Part shown: one piece after another, positions 34,570 to 46,005 of the stretch
How positions within the stretch are numbered: the stretch's first letter is position 1
How the letters are laid out: each line of letters opens with the position of its first letter
NCBI GenBank assembly: GCA_951640165.1
Contig: OX621234.1
Location: 33,050,549-33,114,548 of the forward strand
Reading direction: 5' to 3'
DNA: 64,000 nt
DNA from: Pseudoips prasinana
Lineage: Eukaryota > Arthropoda > Insecta > Lepidoptera > Nolidae
Notes under the pieces: model-generated
What the model saw: the letters and a program-made list of their open reading frames with translations, nothing else
Databases searched by the model: none
Told to the model about the DNA's origin: nothing
Made by a program: the position numbers and the translations under genes

Positions 34570-34972
34570 TTACCTTTTGTGGTTTAACAAGTTTATGTGC
34601 TACACATGGCTCAATATCACATGCAAATTCTCTCCTATTTATGTTACACCCTGTATATTATAAGTTACATCATTCACATTCATATCCCAATGATGCCCTT
34701 CTTTATCTAGAATATGATAATAGTATCTAGAAAAAGGGCCACTTTACAAATTCAAATTTGGAAATGTCTCCACATATATCATATATTTTTGGGTATTTTG
34801 GTGGGTAGTACAAAATATATTTGAATGAATAAGGTGCTCAATATAAATAAATGGTATAATGTTTGAGTGGCCAAAGGTAGTCTTGATTTATACTAATATT
34901 TTTTTTCTATTCTTGATGATCTAATATCTACTCTGAACCTAAAATTTGGATATACAATGGAATATGCAATAA
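34570..34972. other. Unassigned DNA, probable 3' UTR or flank of the small gene
   Basis: Several overlapping minus-strand frames are open (for example around 34,680-34,740), but frameshifts and stops break each one. Not assigned. Confidence 0.3.
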
Positions 34973-35816
34973 TTACTTCAATCCCTTCATATAAGCCAAC
35001 TCAGTCACCATTGGCAGGACGAACTTATGTCCTACCCACATATTCTAAAGTAATAAAACTCACTATAAACTTTAAATACAAATGATAAAATCTGAAAGTT
35101 AAACAACAATAATTTCAATGATAATCAAAGAACAATGATAATGTAGTAAATTATTTTCATACGACTTAACTAATTTATGTAATTATATTACGTAAAAACA
35201 AGTTACAAAAAGCGACACGTGTCCATCTAAATCTTCAATAACTGTATCAAATTGTGATAGTGCGACGAACTTGTGATCCGGTCCTGCATTAAGTTATTCG
35301 GTACACAATTTCAATCATATTATATAAGAATAATGATGTAATTTTTTCAATTTAATATGAAAATCGGTTGCTACTACCCTCAACCACAGCACAAAACGGT
35401 ACGGGCGCGGCGCCGGCCGCCTCGGCGTTACCGACGAAGATAATTGTATATTATTATGTTTATCTTGTTTACAAGCCGCCAGAAATGCGTTGCGCGCGCT
35501 TCTCAGTTTAAAAAAGATAAAGTCCCCATAATCATCCCATTGATTTTCAGCCTTACATAATTTCTTACGTAACAACCGCGTGGCGAGGATAATACTTTAT
35601 GTCCCTCGCCCCGCCAGGAACCTACTGCTGTAAAATTACGTAACCGCAATCGTAATTTAATAAAAATTGTGTCAGCATAGGTAAAAATTATCACAAAGCC
35701 GGTGGCATTATTCAAAACTATCTGGAAAATAAATATAAAAATTAGCTTACCTCATCCGGCACGTGCCCATAAGGGTATAAATGCACCATAATTTGACACC
35801 ACACGTTTCTCAGCAT
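34973..35816 (-). CDS. Possible two-exon gene for a 45-residue microprotein
   Basis: Seen: exon 1, 35,751-35,816, starts at ATG after an in-frame upstream TAA (context aacaATGC) and reads MLRNVWCQIMVHLYPYGHVP plus DE, then a consensus donor GAG|GTAAGC. Exon 2, 34,973-35,044, follows a good acceptor (ttattactttag), is in the matching phase (0), reads NMWVGHKFVLPMVTELAYM plus KGLK and stops at TAA. The intron would be 706 bp. The join gives 45 residues with no signal peptide or clear membrane helix. The protein is not recognised. A missed middle exon, or a different partner for either exon, is possible. The upstream side is non-repetitive for ~230 bp, then an I-clade element begins at 36,045. 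Confidence 0.45.
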
Positions 35817-36316
35817 TGTTAATTAAATGAAAACTATTTAAAACTAACTATTCCCTTCTTCAATATACTCGTGACAGCGTTCAGTGATCTGCGCGATGTC
35901 GGGAACTACTAAATGAAACGAATGAGAATTGAGAATGAATAGTGATGGTGAGTGAAGGGTAGGTGGTGGTATTCCATTCAATAATATATATGTTAATCTG
36001 TTCATTCATTCAGCGTCAAGTAGACAGTGCTGTCAAGTGCGTCAATTTTTTTTTAATGTTTTCGGCCCTCGCTTCTTCGGCCTTATGAGCCATCTCGTTG
36101 CTATTGATTCTTTTTTAGATTACATTCCCTATTCTATTGCTAAGAAATTATGTAATAATAAAGTCGCCGATCTTTTAGCAGTTCTTCCCAAAGATATTAA
36201 TATCTTTGGTTCTTCCAGATGAGCTTGTAAAATTACTTGGTTATCCACAGATTGCATCTTGTCTATAAATATCAGGCGCTCTATGCCAAATTTTTGACAT
36301 GCAAAGATAATAATGA

Positions 36317-38226
36317 TTACTTAATGTCACAGAAATGGTCCTGGCAATGTTTTGAATGTTCACAATGTGAATCTGGTAGGTCAGCTGGGGTTTTCTGGTG
36401 GCCAAATCGGAGTCTATTCAAAGTTACTATGTAAGATCGCGATTTTTCTCTTCTTCCCAAATTATAGTACCAAGGCTGGGCGGGCGGTATCTTCTGGATT
36501 TCGGCATACCATTTAGCTTTCGTGTCAGTAATTTGCTTATAATAATGCAGCCAGAGAGACTTGCAAGACGAAGTCAGGAGTGCAAGTCGGTGAAGGGCAC
36601 CTTCATTATCAATGAGTGATCTATATCTACTGATCCATGGGCAGCTTTTCATTTCCAGTAATACCACAATGAGAAGGTATCAATTTGAGCATTACCTTCT
36701 TACCAGTTTCGTACATTTTATACAGTAATTCCTTGATATTATATATAATGTAACACAAATTATATTTACAAGAATTGTTATATATAGCTGTGAGAGCACT
36801 TTTTGAATCTGAAAGAAAAGATTATAGAATATAAAATGTCTTTTGCATTAATGTACAGCAAAGCTTGATATATAGCATAACATTCAGCTGTGAAAATGTT
36901 GCAAATATGATTTATTTTAAAACATTGAGATAATTTTGTCTGTGGGACATAAAATGCACTTGTTACACCATAATCAGACTTAGACTTAAATAAGGGCCTA
37001 ATGCCATCTGTAAAGCTTGCCCAGGGGCAATACTGTTCAACACCAATTGATTTTCAGAGGTAAATAACTTTAAACAAAACCTCTCTGCTATTAGTATATG
37101 CCTTAACATAAGTGGAGCTATGCAAGTTTCAGCTTCCTGGGCTATAATTGGTGTTGAACATATAGCCCCTCTTATCATTCTCAAGGCTCTATTTTGAACT
37201 ACATCCAATTTCCTGAGAACTGTTATATTGGCACCTAAATATGTCAAGGCACTATAATCAAAGTGACTGCGAACAATACTTTTGTACAGCATTGACAATG
37301 TTTTGGGATCTGAATCCTAGTGTACTCTTGCTAAGGACCTTAAAATGTTAAGCCCTTTTGCTGCAATTTTTATTATATAATTCACATGCAGTTTTATATA
37401 ATACTGGATTCAAACAAACATATGGTTTTTTGCTAAAAATCATTGCTGCACTCATAGTAGGACTTATAGTAAGCTTAAGTTTATTAGAATAATATTTTAT
37501 TACAAGATTTAGATGGTTTATTGCCATATTTACATCTTTATTTACACAGTACAATACTAAATCATCAGCAAATTGTAGAAACTTATCCTTACATTCAGGT
37601 ATAACAAAACCTGACAAGTGTATAGATTATAGAGAAGAGGAGATATGGTAGCCCCTTGCATGGTGCCTTTATATGCATACCACGGTATGTAGAATATTAT
37701 TAAATTTAACAAACATGGTACGGTTTAACAAACAATTAAAAATCATCTTGCAAACCTTTCCAGGGACACCAAGTTCACCGAGCTCTGTTATTAACACAGA
37801 AGGGTCTACATTATCGAATGCTCCTTGAACATCAAGAAAAGCACAAACTGTGGATGAATGAGCATGGAAACCAGTTTGGATGTCAGAAATAAGTAATGTA
37901 AAACTAACAGTGGCAGTTGAACAGGTAATAAGTTTTTTATTTTCTGCAAAATTGTCTAATCTAGTTTTTAGCATAGACTCGAATAATTTACCTATACATG
38001 ATGAAAGCGAAATAGGCCTGTAGGAATTGCAGTTGTCAGAAGGTTTACCTTTTTTTAATATGGGAATAACACATTGTGTTTTCCATGAAGTAGCAATCAT
38101 ACAAGAGACCCAAAGTAAATTAATAATGTCTAAACGTAATCTTTTGGCTGTAGAATGGAGATTGGATATCAGTTTATAAGTGAAATCATCTAAACCTGGA
38201 GTAGAGTCTTTTTTACTGCTATTCAA
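36317..38226 (-). pseudogene. I-clade reverse transcriptase and RNase H, broken
   Basis: Fragments in order: fingers and palm (38,226-37,669) with SYRPISLSS and motif A AFLDVQGAFDNV; motif C FADDLVLY (37,617-37,348); thumb and connection (37,298-36,963); RNase H from about 36,960, with FTAECYAIYQALLYI then a shifted DSKSALTAI; and the C-terminal domain (36,667-36,317) with YIVTLNRLRFGHQKTP. Motif B falls in the gap near 37,640. Multiple frameshifts make it nonfunctional. Confidence 0.7.
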
Positions 38227-38445
38227 TACTGTAATGAATTCTGGCCAAGAAAATGGTTATCATAAAAAAAAGCTTCAACTCTACCTGTTTTCTTAAAAAC
38301 TATATTTAATGCAATGTTGTTGTTGGTTTCTTTTTCAGATGGGGATTGCGGAGCATACTTATCCAGGAAATCAGGAAACCATTCATCATTACTCGGAATA
38401 TTTGAACCACCTACACATTTAAATTGTCTAATATAGTTCCATATA

Positions 38446-38497
38446 AGTCGTTTAATAGAACTACGCCTGTTAGTAGGCGTAGTTCAATTAAACGACT
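38446..38497. repeat. 23-bp inverted duplication, 6-nt spacer
   Basis: Arms 38,446-38,468 and 38,475-38,497 with one mismatch; spacer gttagt. Lies between endonuclease and reverse transcriptase of the I-clade element. Confidence 0.9.
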
Positions 38498-39337
38498 CAC
38501 AGAGTGACCTCCAACAACTTGTTTTCTTTTCTTTGATTAACTTCTTCCTTGCATTAAGCTTTTTATATTCAATATAATTTTCTAATGATGGGTTAGCTTT
38601 GTAAAAAGTCAATGCATTTATAGCAACTTTAACTACTTCCCTACATTTGTCATCCCACCAAGGAACAGACTTTCTTTTTACATGATAAGTATCTCTGACA
38701 ATTTTTGGGATCTTTAAGTTTATTTAGGATTACACTAAAATCATCATAACATTTAAGTGGATCATCATGTCATACCACAAAATTGTTAAAAAGTATTTCG
38801 CTTTCTTTTGACAGCTTTGACCAATCGCATTTCTCATATAGATATTTTTGAGTGAGTGGATCTATTTCATATTTTTCTACAGTTGTGTAGATGTCTGCAA
38901 TGGTAGGATAATGATAACTGCCCATTGGATCATCATGAACCTTCCATTCAAATAATGGAGCAATAGTAGGGCTAGCACAATAACGTCAATGGCAGATTGA
39001 CCATAATTAATTCTACCAACAGTAGTTGGAAAACCAGTGTTAATTAATAAATATGTTATAAACCTCTGCTCCATGTGGATTTGTTCTAAGACTGCCAAAG
39101 GCTACATGATGGGCATTTAAATCACCAGCTAAGATTATCGGTGTCGCAAGACCATTTAACAGTTGTTTCAATTTCCTGCCTCAAAGATTCTGCCCTGTTT
39201 TGCAGGTGGACAATATGTACATAAAACCGTAAGGTTACCAATTTTAGTATGTAAAATAATTGCTACACTCAGCATAAACTCATAATAAGGTGTGTTCAGT
39301 ACAGAGTACTTGAAGTGATTTTTAATTAAGATACCGG

Positions 39338-39371
39338 TCAACATGGACCACGACTGTGTGGTCCATGTTGA
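39338..39371. repeat. 14-bp inverted duplication, 6-nt spacer
   Basis: Arms 39,338-39,351 and 39,358-39,371, perfect; inside the endonuclease region. Confidence 0.8.
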
Positions 39372-39616
39372 TAAAAATCATTCAGCAAACATATTATATC
39401 AATATCCTCGTCATATAAATACTCTAGTCGTTGGGGTTTCTTATTAATAACACCTTCTATATTAAATAGTGATAGACGAATAAAATGCTTATCCATTAAG
39501 TATTTAGTATGTTAGTTAATACTTCTTTAATATACGGTCTACCTACTAATTTTATAATTGTCATTCCCAAGAGCAACCAAGATGTAAACAAGTTTTTTCA
39601 AGATGTCATAATTTTT

Positions 39617-40205
39617 TAGGTTCCGTAGCCAAATGGCAAAAAACGGAACCCTTATATATTCTTCATGTCTGTCTGTATGTCCGTCCGTATGCCACAGCCA
39701 CTTTTTTCCGAAACTATAAGAGCTGTGCTGCTGAAACTTGGTAAGTAGGTGTATTCTGTGAACCGCATTAAGATTTTTACAGAAAAATAGAAAAAGAACA
39801 ATAATTTTGGGGGTCGCCATACATAGAACTGAAACTCAATTTTTTTTTTATCGTATTCATACAAATAGGGTGTCTATGGATAGGTCTTCAAAAATCATAT
39901 TGAGGTTCCTAATATCATTTTTGGCTAAACTGAATAGTTTGCGTGCGAGACACTTCCAAAGTAGTAAAATGAGTGTCCCCCCCCCCCCCCTGTAACTTCT
40001 AAAATAAGAAAATGATAAAACTAAAAAAATATATGATGTACATAACCATAGAAACTATCAACGAAAATTGGTTTGAACGAGATCTAGCAATTAGTTTTTT
40101 TTAATACGTTATAAACCGCAATTTGCTTTCATTTAATCAACTGAAATTCTTGCTGCTACGGAACCCTTCATGTGCGAGTCCGACTCGCACTTGGTCGGTT
40201 TTTTA
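39617..40205 (+). repeat. Repeat D long form, nested in the I-clade element
   Basis: Near-identical in layout to 31,229-31,820: aggttccgtagccaaatgg start, ccacttttttccgaaactat, and tgtgcgagtccgactcgcac hairpin end, then ttggtcggtttttta. It contains a 14-base run of C near 39,977. It separates ORF1 from the endonuclease. Confidence 0.65.
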
Positions 40206-40310
40206 TTATACTGTCTACTAATTGTTGGCTTGAAGTATTGTTCTCCTCCTTAGTTTTCCTAGGAACTGATTTAGGCTGTGGTGCTGCAGGCGGTGCCGCC
40301 GCCGTCTGCG

Positions 40311-41150
40311 CTACTTGTGGTACCTGTGGTTTGCCAGTGGTGTTAGACTTGGTTTTATTAACCTTTCTTTGTTCAATACGGGAAAGAGTTTGTCATAATT
40401 AATAGTATTATTTAAAGTAACGTTAGCGTAAGTTCTAGTCTGTTTTTCCTTAATTTTACGAAGTTTAATAGGACATTGTCTTGAAATGGCTAGATGCTGG
40501 CCTTGACAATTCACACATTTAATAATATCTGTGCTCTCACATCTGGAATAATGGTGCTCCTCTGAACATTTAGAGCATTTTTGGGTAGATTTACAAACCT
40601 TTGCCCCGTGGTTGAATTTAAAACATTTATAACATTGTAGCAGAGGTGCAACATAATTCATGTAGGTACTCTATACCTACATATATCTAAATACACGAAA
40701 TCAGGTATTTTATTTGCCAGAAATGTAATGCTCTAGGACGTGTAGGGTTTGATCCTATCATCCTCTTTTGTTGTGAATCGTCTCACTCCGATGATTTCGT
40801 AATGGGAGGATAATTTTTTAAAGAGTTCTTGGAGAACCTCAGCACTCCAATAATATCTACGGCTCTCGCCGGAATATAAGCTTTCATTCCAAGCTTTATG
40901 AAGAAGTCCTCATTGTTTAAAAAATTGTTGGCGCAAATGGCGTGGGAAAAGTCCACACCCATTGACTCTTTTTAGGTTTGCCACTCCTTTTAGCGGGTTA
41001 GCATTGCCTACATTTTGCTCTGCTTGAACATATTCCACATACACTGTAAAAATTGGGGCCGAAATATTTCGGGAAATGTCCTTTTATATCCCTGATTTTC
41101 TGGGAGTTTTCCTTCCCTTGTCTATGGGGTCATCAACCCCTTCAGACTCT
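40311..41150 (-). pseudogene. I-clade ORF1 with three CCHC zinc knuckles
   Basis: The minus-strand frame 40,661-40,311 shows CYKCFKFNHGAKVC, CSKCSEEHHYSRC and CVNCQGQHLAISRQC, three knuckles in a row. Upstream to about 41,150 the ORF1 N-terminal part can be followed in changing frames (KLSSHYEIIGVRRFTTKED; ANNFLNNEDFFIKLGMKAY). ORF1 proteins of this kind bind element RNA. Frameshifts show the copy is dead. Confidence 0.65.
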
Positions 41151-41200
41151 CTTGTTATTGACTAATTAACATAATAATTAGTGTTAATTACTATTTACAC

Positions 41201-41659
41201 TATATATAATAATATACAGTAAGTATATAGAGAATTATTTAATTTTAATTTCACGAGTTTAAAAAACGCGCCAAATCGTTCGAAAGCCCGCCAAGGAATC
41301 AAGTCGAAAACGCAATGACCTGTGTTGCCATAAAGTTAAGCACAAAAATAGTGAATTCAAAAACAATGTGCGTTTAAAAAGTACTCCAGTGACGTAATTT
41401 AGTTTAACTGTTTAAGACGCCATCTCTTTCCCGTTTATCTGAACCCTGCAGTGCGAAATACGGCTTTTGTACTAGGGAGTACACGGGAGCCCACAAGTTT
41501 TAAATATTTATATTAGATGGCGCTTTAAAAACCTAGTAAAAAAGCAAGGAACGAAATCCATTGAAAAATATTCCATACTTGAAATATGAGATAGGTACAG
41601 TGTAAAAGCATTGATCTATAGATCTGCAGATACTACTGATTATAATAAAGTTGCATATA
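41201..41659. other. Element 5' region or flank
   Basis: No gene seen; probably 5' UTR of the I-clade element plus flank before mariner. Confidence 0.35.
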
Positions 41660-41711
41660 CTACTCTGTCAAGAAAGTACCGGGAAAAGATCAATAATATA
41701 CAAAATGTTTG

Positions 41712-42850
41712 TTATTCATCCAAATTTATTTTACCACCTTCAAAGTATGCTCCTTCAGAAACGATACACTTACGCCAACGAATAATCCATTCATCAAAAC
41801 ATTTTTTAAACGCTGCTTTCGGAATTGAGTTCAATTCTCGCCGCGAATTCACCTTTATGTCTTCTACCGATTGAAAAGGGTTACCACGAAGTGGTAATTT
41901 GAGTTTAGGAAAAAGAAAGTCAGCTGGAGCCATATCTGGTGAATATGGTGGTTGCTGGATGGTATTTGTTGAGTGTTTGGTCAAAAATTCGTTCACAATG
42001 ATGGCCTTGTTCGAAGGCGCATTATCGTGGTGCAAAATCCATGAAGTTTCTTTCCACAAATCTGGCCATTTTCGTCGAATTTGCTCTCTTAAACGCCGCA
42101 TAACGCTCAAATAATATTATTTATTTACCGTTCGACCTTCCGGTAAGAATTCAGAGTGCACAACACCGCGATAGTCAAATAAAACAGTCAACATGACTTT
42201 GACTTTTGATCGACTTTGGCGTGGTTTTTTCGGTTTCGGTTCAGTTGGAAGGCGCCACTCCGAAGCTTGTTGACTAGTTTGCATATCAAACTCGTAAACC
42301 CACGTCGCCGCGTCGCGTCACCAGTAACAATGCGTTTCATGAATGTTGGGTCGGAATTGACTCGTTCTACCATATCCTCAGCGACTTTCATGTGATTGAG
42401 TTTTTGGAGAAAATTCCGATCTTTTGGGACTAGCCGAGCGGCAACATGTTTCATACCCAAATGATTAGTTAAAATGCTACGAATCGACTCGTCAGATACA
42501 GAAAGTTCGGCGGCTATCTCTCTCAGAGTTGAATGAGGATTTTCAGTCACTATTTCCTTCACTTTTGCGATGTTAACTTCAGTTGCAGACGTTGATGGCC
42601 TACCAGAGCGAGGCAAATCTTTTATCACATCTCGACCGCTTTTGAACGCTTTGAACCACTCATAAGGACGAGTTTTTGATAAAGTCGATTCACCGTAAGC
42701 CTTCTGTAACATTTTCAGTGACTCCGAACACGAAATTCCATTAGCGATGCAAAATTTAAGACAAACAGTTTGTCTTAAATTTTGCAAAATATCGAACAAA
42801 GAGTTACTCTTTGTTCGATATTTTTGTCCATTATGAAATACGCAATACAC
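41712..42850 (-). pseudogene. mariner transposase, frameshifted
   Basis: N-terminal DNA-binding half (42,850-42,188): helix-turn-helix text LKMLQKAYGESTLSKT, the WFKAFKSGR block and SGRPSTSA linker, then the catalytic start TGDAT. It goes out of frame near 42,305. The C-terminal half (42,110-41,712) has WILHHDNAPSN and YSPDMAPADF; 34 residues separate the second and third Asp, giving DD34D. The extreme N-terminus is disrupted by the double fold-back at 42,748-42,824. Confidence 0.8.
42748..42824. repeat. Two adjacent palindromes (C C' D D')
   Basis: First: arms 42,748-42,766 and 42,768-42,786 (19 bp, spacer 1). Second: arms 42,786-42,804 and 42,806-42,824 (19 bp, spacer 1). Both are perfect. 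The outer arms are the native transposase coding sequence on each side of the break. Confidence 0.95.
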
Positions 42851-43026
42851 ACAATATATGATATTACTAAAACCAGCACTGTATTTTATATAAATAACAG
42901 ATGCAACTCAAACTCCGCGCCAAGATGAAAACAGTTGTGCCAATCTAACAACAACAAAAATAACAAAAATTTGAATTTGGAACCAAATCATCCATTCCCG
43001 ATACTTTTTTGACTGAATGTATTATT

Positions 43027-43031
43027 ATTAT
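43027..43031. repeat. Target-site duplication, left (ATTAT)
   Basis: Matches 53,394-53,398 and borders the BEL/Pao LTR ends on both sides. Confidence 0.8.
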
Positions 43032-43626
43032 TGAAGAACCCTAAGGACTAGGGTCCTTTACTGGGGTTTGAATCAAACCTAAAAGATCAGTGAATACGGG
43101 AGTGGATGGATTGTGGAACCAACACCCCGTCTGATGCTTCTTTCTATTCTAATTCCGACCGAAGTTACAATACTTAGTCTTATAACTAGGTAGTAGGTAC
43201 AGTCAACAGCATAAGTAGATGATCAAAATCAGACCTGAGTTTTGAGTTTATGATGCTATTGGGTGGCAGTTTTCACTAGTTAATATTTTTTACACTTAAC
43301 ACTCACGCACACCTTCAACTAGATACTCTTCACCACCACACTATTTTGTTGCAATTTATGATAATTAGTATTGAATATCCGACTTTGATCATCTACTTTT
43401 GCTGTTGACTTGACTGTACTACTGATCACATAGGTTTGGATAACAAGAATTCGCTTATACTACTTTTTAACGGGTGATCATATTAACAAAAATTATGTCA
43501 TTACAGGGACTACTATATACGGTGGAAAATCTCAATAGCGACTTTTAAAAATTAATTAACGCTATCTAGTGACAAAATGTATGATACTATTTTTCTTTGA
43601 CTTAAACTGTAATAAATGGTTAGACA
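43032..43626 (-). repeat. BEL/Pao 3' LTR, 595 bp
   Basis: Minus-strand start TGTCTAACCA (43,626) and end GGGTTCTTCA (43,032). It matches 48,742-48,942, a short stretch near 52,430-52,475, and 53,264-53,393. Confidence 0.8.
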
Positions 43627-44078
43627 ATCCGCCCACCAAGGACATTTTATGAAATGTCCTTCAGATTCAGAATGATTGTGAATGACACAAGATTCCAGAA
43701 TGTTAACTAAAACTGTACAAAATTGATACTGTCTTTGCAAATACGATACTTAAAATTGTCCCTTAAAATTACAACTTTTGTAATAGGCAAAACACATTTA
43801 ACTTACACTTAGCCCTGGATGCTTTTTAACCACTCTGGCGAAACTACCGACAAGGTTGCAAGTTAAGCGATGGCATGAAAACTTCTTCTAACGTGTCCAT
43901 TGGTGAAAAGCAGAGTTGTTAAACGAAATTAAAAGGAATCAAGACTAAGGTTTTTTTACGATTCATCATAAAACAAATACATTAATATCTACCGCCCACC
44001 CTGAGGATATTGATAGGTTCAGATTAAGACAAACCTATTTTGATTTAGTCGCATTGCACAACCAAGGTAACTTGCTTG
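43627..44078 (-). other. BEL/Pao internal remnant after protease
   Basis: Short shifted frames (VVKKHPG near 43,830) recall the end of BEL/Pao pol, but no reverse transcriptase or integrase motif is visible. Confidence 0.35.
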
Positions 44079-44872
44079 TCACCGTACTTTATGTTCAACC
44101 ATCGATGTATGAATGTATGAAAGCTCTTTTCTGCATCGCTCTAAGTATTTCTTCGCATTTGGTTTTTTATTTGGTACTTGTATGCGTGTTTTATTTGGGC
44201 TGGGTTCTTTCTTTAACTCCCAATTTGTTTTAGACATTTTATCATCATGAAACTGAGCATACATCACAGCAATGTTTGATGTACGTTTAGCAGCTGACGC
44301 AACAGTTCCCGATAAAATCCATCCCAAGGAGGTACACTGAGCGACAGTGCTTCCATCAGGGGCTCTTTTTAACCCCGTTTGCAAAATTAGGCTGTAAATT
44401 TCAGCTCCTAACAACAAATCCACTTTATCCGGTTTATGATATCCGGGATCCGCTAATTCTATACCGTTTTCCTGTGCCCTAAATGTTCTGATTCTCTCGC
44501 AGGTAATATAGAAGTGATCGATTTGAGAACATATGCCTTGACTATAAATTCAAACGATGGATCGATCCTGGATTGAATTTTAACCTCAACAACCGAAATA
44601 ATACATAACTTACTATTTACACCTAGACCAACAATTAAAGCCTTAGCTGGCTTTTTACGTAACCCTAATCTATGCACCATATTTTCTGTTATGGAAGAAG
44701 CCTGAGAACCTTGATCCAACAAGGCTCTGATCGTGAACCCAACTCCGTTTTTCGATACAGTTTTTACTAAAGCCGTGGCTAATGAAACTTGGTTATTAGC
44801 TAAACCTTTCGAAAAACATGAAACAACCTCCCGTTTTGCTTCCTTCCAAACAGAATGTGTTTGTTGATTCAC
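44079..44872 (-). pseudogene. BEL/Pao protease region
   Basis: Two minus-strand frames. The first (44,872-44,459) holds RALLDQGSQASSITENMVHR, the aspartic protease active-site block of BEL/Pao (DQG in place of DSG/DTG, usual here). The second (44,423-44,079) holds MDLLLGAEIYS and GWILSG, the protease C-terminal part that precedes reverse transcriptase. A short break lies between them. Confidence 0.75.
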
Positions 44873-44919
44873 CTCTGAAACTCTATCACTAGATGAATCG
44901 CTTCTGTCTCATAAACACT

Positions 44920-45135
44920 CCTGTTCACCTTTAGAGTGTAATAAAGAATGCTGTCTGCGCTTGCAAATTCGATAAGAGGCTGTACATCTACACAACCTAG
45001 CAGAGTGATAGTGCCCTAAACAATTAAAACATAAATTGTTATTCTGTACAAATCTTCACCGACTATCAACATCTGTGCTTACAAATTGTTTACAATTTCC
45101 TATTTTATGGTCGCCTTTACAAAACTTACAAACTA
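44920..45135 (-). pseudogene. BEL/Pao gag zinc knuckles
   Basis: Out of frame with the long gag frame, minus-strand text shows CKFCKGDHKIGNC (about 45,090-45,130) and CFNCLGHYHSARLC (about 45,000-45,040), two CCHC-type knuckles of the gag C-terminus. Confidence 0.65.
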
Positions 45136-45390
45136 TAGATACCGCGTGGAACACTTTTGCCTTGCTTATACTATTTACATTATTTTTAAGTGGTTTACTT
45201 TCTATAAACTCAAATGCCCTATACCTGCTGGTTAAAAACTCTAATAATCTGTGCTACTAGTAACCCTAATTCCCAATCTTTCCTACTATCTGCATCTAGT
45301 TTCATATTCAATAATTAAAATATCCCATGAAGTTACATCGATTTCTAAATTAGTGAGTACATTGACGCAATCTGAAGTTGTATCCATCAA

Positions 45391-46005
45391 CTATTTCAAA
45401 GCACTAGATGACTCTTGAACTATGTTTTTCTGACTCAGCAATCTATTTAAAATACAGTGAGACAAATATTTTTTATTATTATACCTGGCTTCTATTTGAG
45501 CCCAGCATCTGTCATAATTAGATTCTGAAATTGGTATATGACGAAGAAGTTGTTCGGCTTCCCCTGTTAAGTAACTTTTTAAATAATATAGTTTTTTAAC
45601 TTTATCAAGGGTATCATTTTTATGTATTGCGGAAACGAACAAATCCCTGAAAGTAGGCCATTCTGTATATTTACCAGAAAACAATGGAATGGTTATTCTT
45701 GGCAACTTTATAGACATATTTTTAGATTCGGAAACATTACTTGCAGGTGATCCTAAAACCGGTGATACATCATTTCCCTTAAATTGATTTAATGCTGTTT
45801 TAAGCTCACTTTTCAAATCTAAATACAACTCTTCCGTGTTAAAACAAATTTCATTTACAATGTAGGATGAAGCTGATAGTTCTGTAGAATTAAAATCTTT
45901 TATAATCTGTGTATGTGTTACACTCAAAGATATTACAATATAACAAGATTGCGCACTGAGGGAGCAAAAACGGCCCGAGCAAGAAGGCGCTTTTTTGGAT
46001 GGCAT
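45391..46005 (-). pseudogene. BEL/Pao gag (DUF1759-like)
   Basis: 204-codon minus-strand frame. After a Ser/Thr-rich start it has LPRITIPLFSGKYTEWPTF, FRDLFVSAIHKND, LYYLKSYLTGEAEQLL and CWAQIEARYNNKKY, the gag core conserved across BEL/Pao elements. Upstream leader is abnormally long (2.7 kb from the PBS), so insertions or rearrangements lie between. Confidence 0.75.

Larger units (their letters stand above)
38300..39480 (-). pseudogene. I-clade endonuclease domain, broken
   Basis: Readable pieces include a NTGFPTTVGRINYGQSAIDV stretch (frame 38,877-39,098), typical of the APE-like endonuclease of I and R1 elements, and ILNGYLYDEDIDI-type text near 39,400. Fold-backs at 38,446-38,497 and 39,338-39,371 interrupt the frame. 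Confidence 0.6.
36045..41200 (-). mobile_element. I-clade non-LTR retrotransposon, degenerate
   Basis: Minus-strand order: ORF1 with three zinc knuckles (40,311-41,150), endonuclease (about 38,300-39,480), reverse transcriptase and RNase H (36,317-38,226), then a 3' UTR ending in a poly(T) on the plus strand at 36,045-36,054, i.e. a poly(A) tail. A terminal RNase H domain points to the I superfamily rather than Jockey or CR1. The 5' edge is not defined. It carries a nested repeat at 39,617-40,205 and two fold-backs, and many frameshifts. Confidence 0.7.
41660..43019 (-). mobile_element. mariner transposon (DD34D), about 1.36 kb
   Basis: Similar inverted ends: gtcaagaaagtaccgggaa near 41,667 and, inverted, ttcccgatacttttttgac near 42,995, the latter followed by TA at 43,020. 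Length and ends fit a full mariner. The transposase inside is broken. It ends only ~7 bp before the BEL/Pao target duplication. Confidence 0.75.

Noticed and set aside
35503..35715. Extra exon of the small gene
   Set aside because: Using the splice sites there gives an immediate stop in the required phase, and the acceptor just after exon 1 would leave an intron of only 29 nt.
36037..36222. Plus-strand frame as a host gene next to the microprotein gene
   Set aside because: It lies in the 3' UTR of the minus-strand I-clade element and begins in its poly(T).
43635..43665. ggacattttatgaaatgtcc as another fold-back
   Set aside because: The arms are only about 8-10 bp, within what chance gives in AT-rich DNA, and it may be native to the element.
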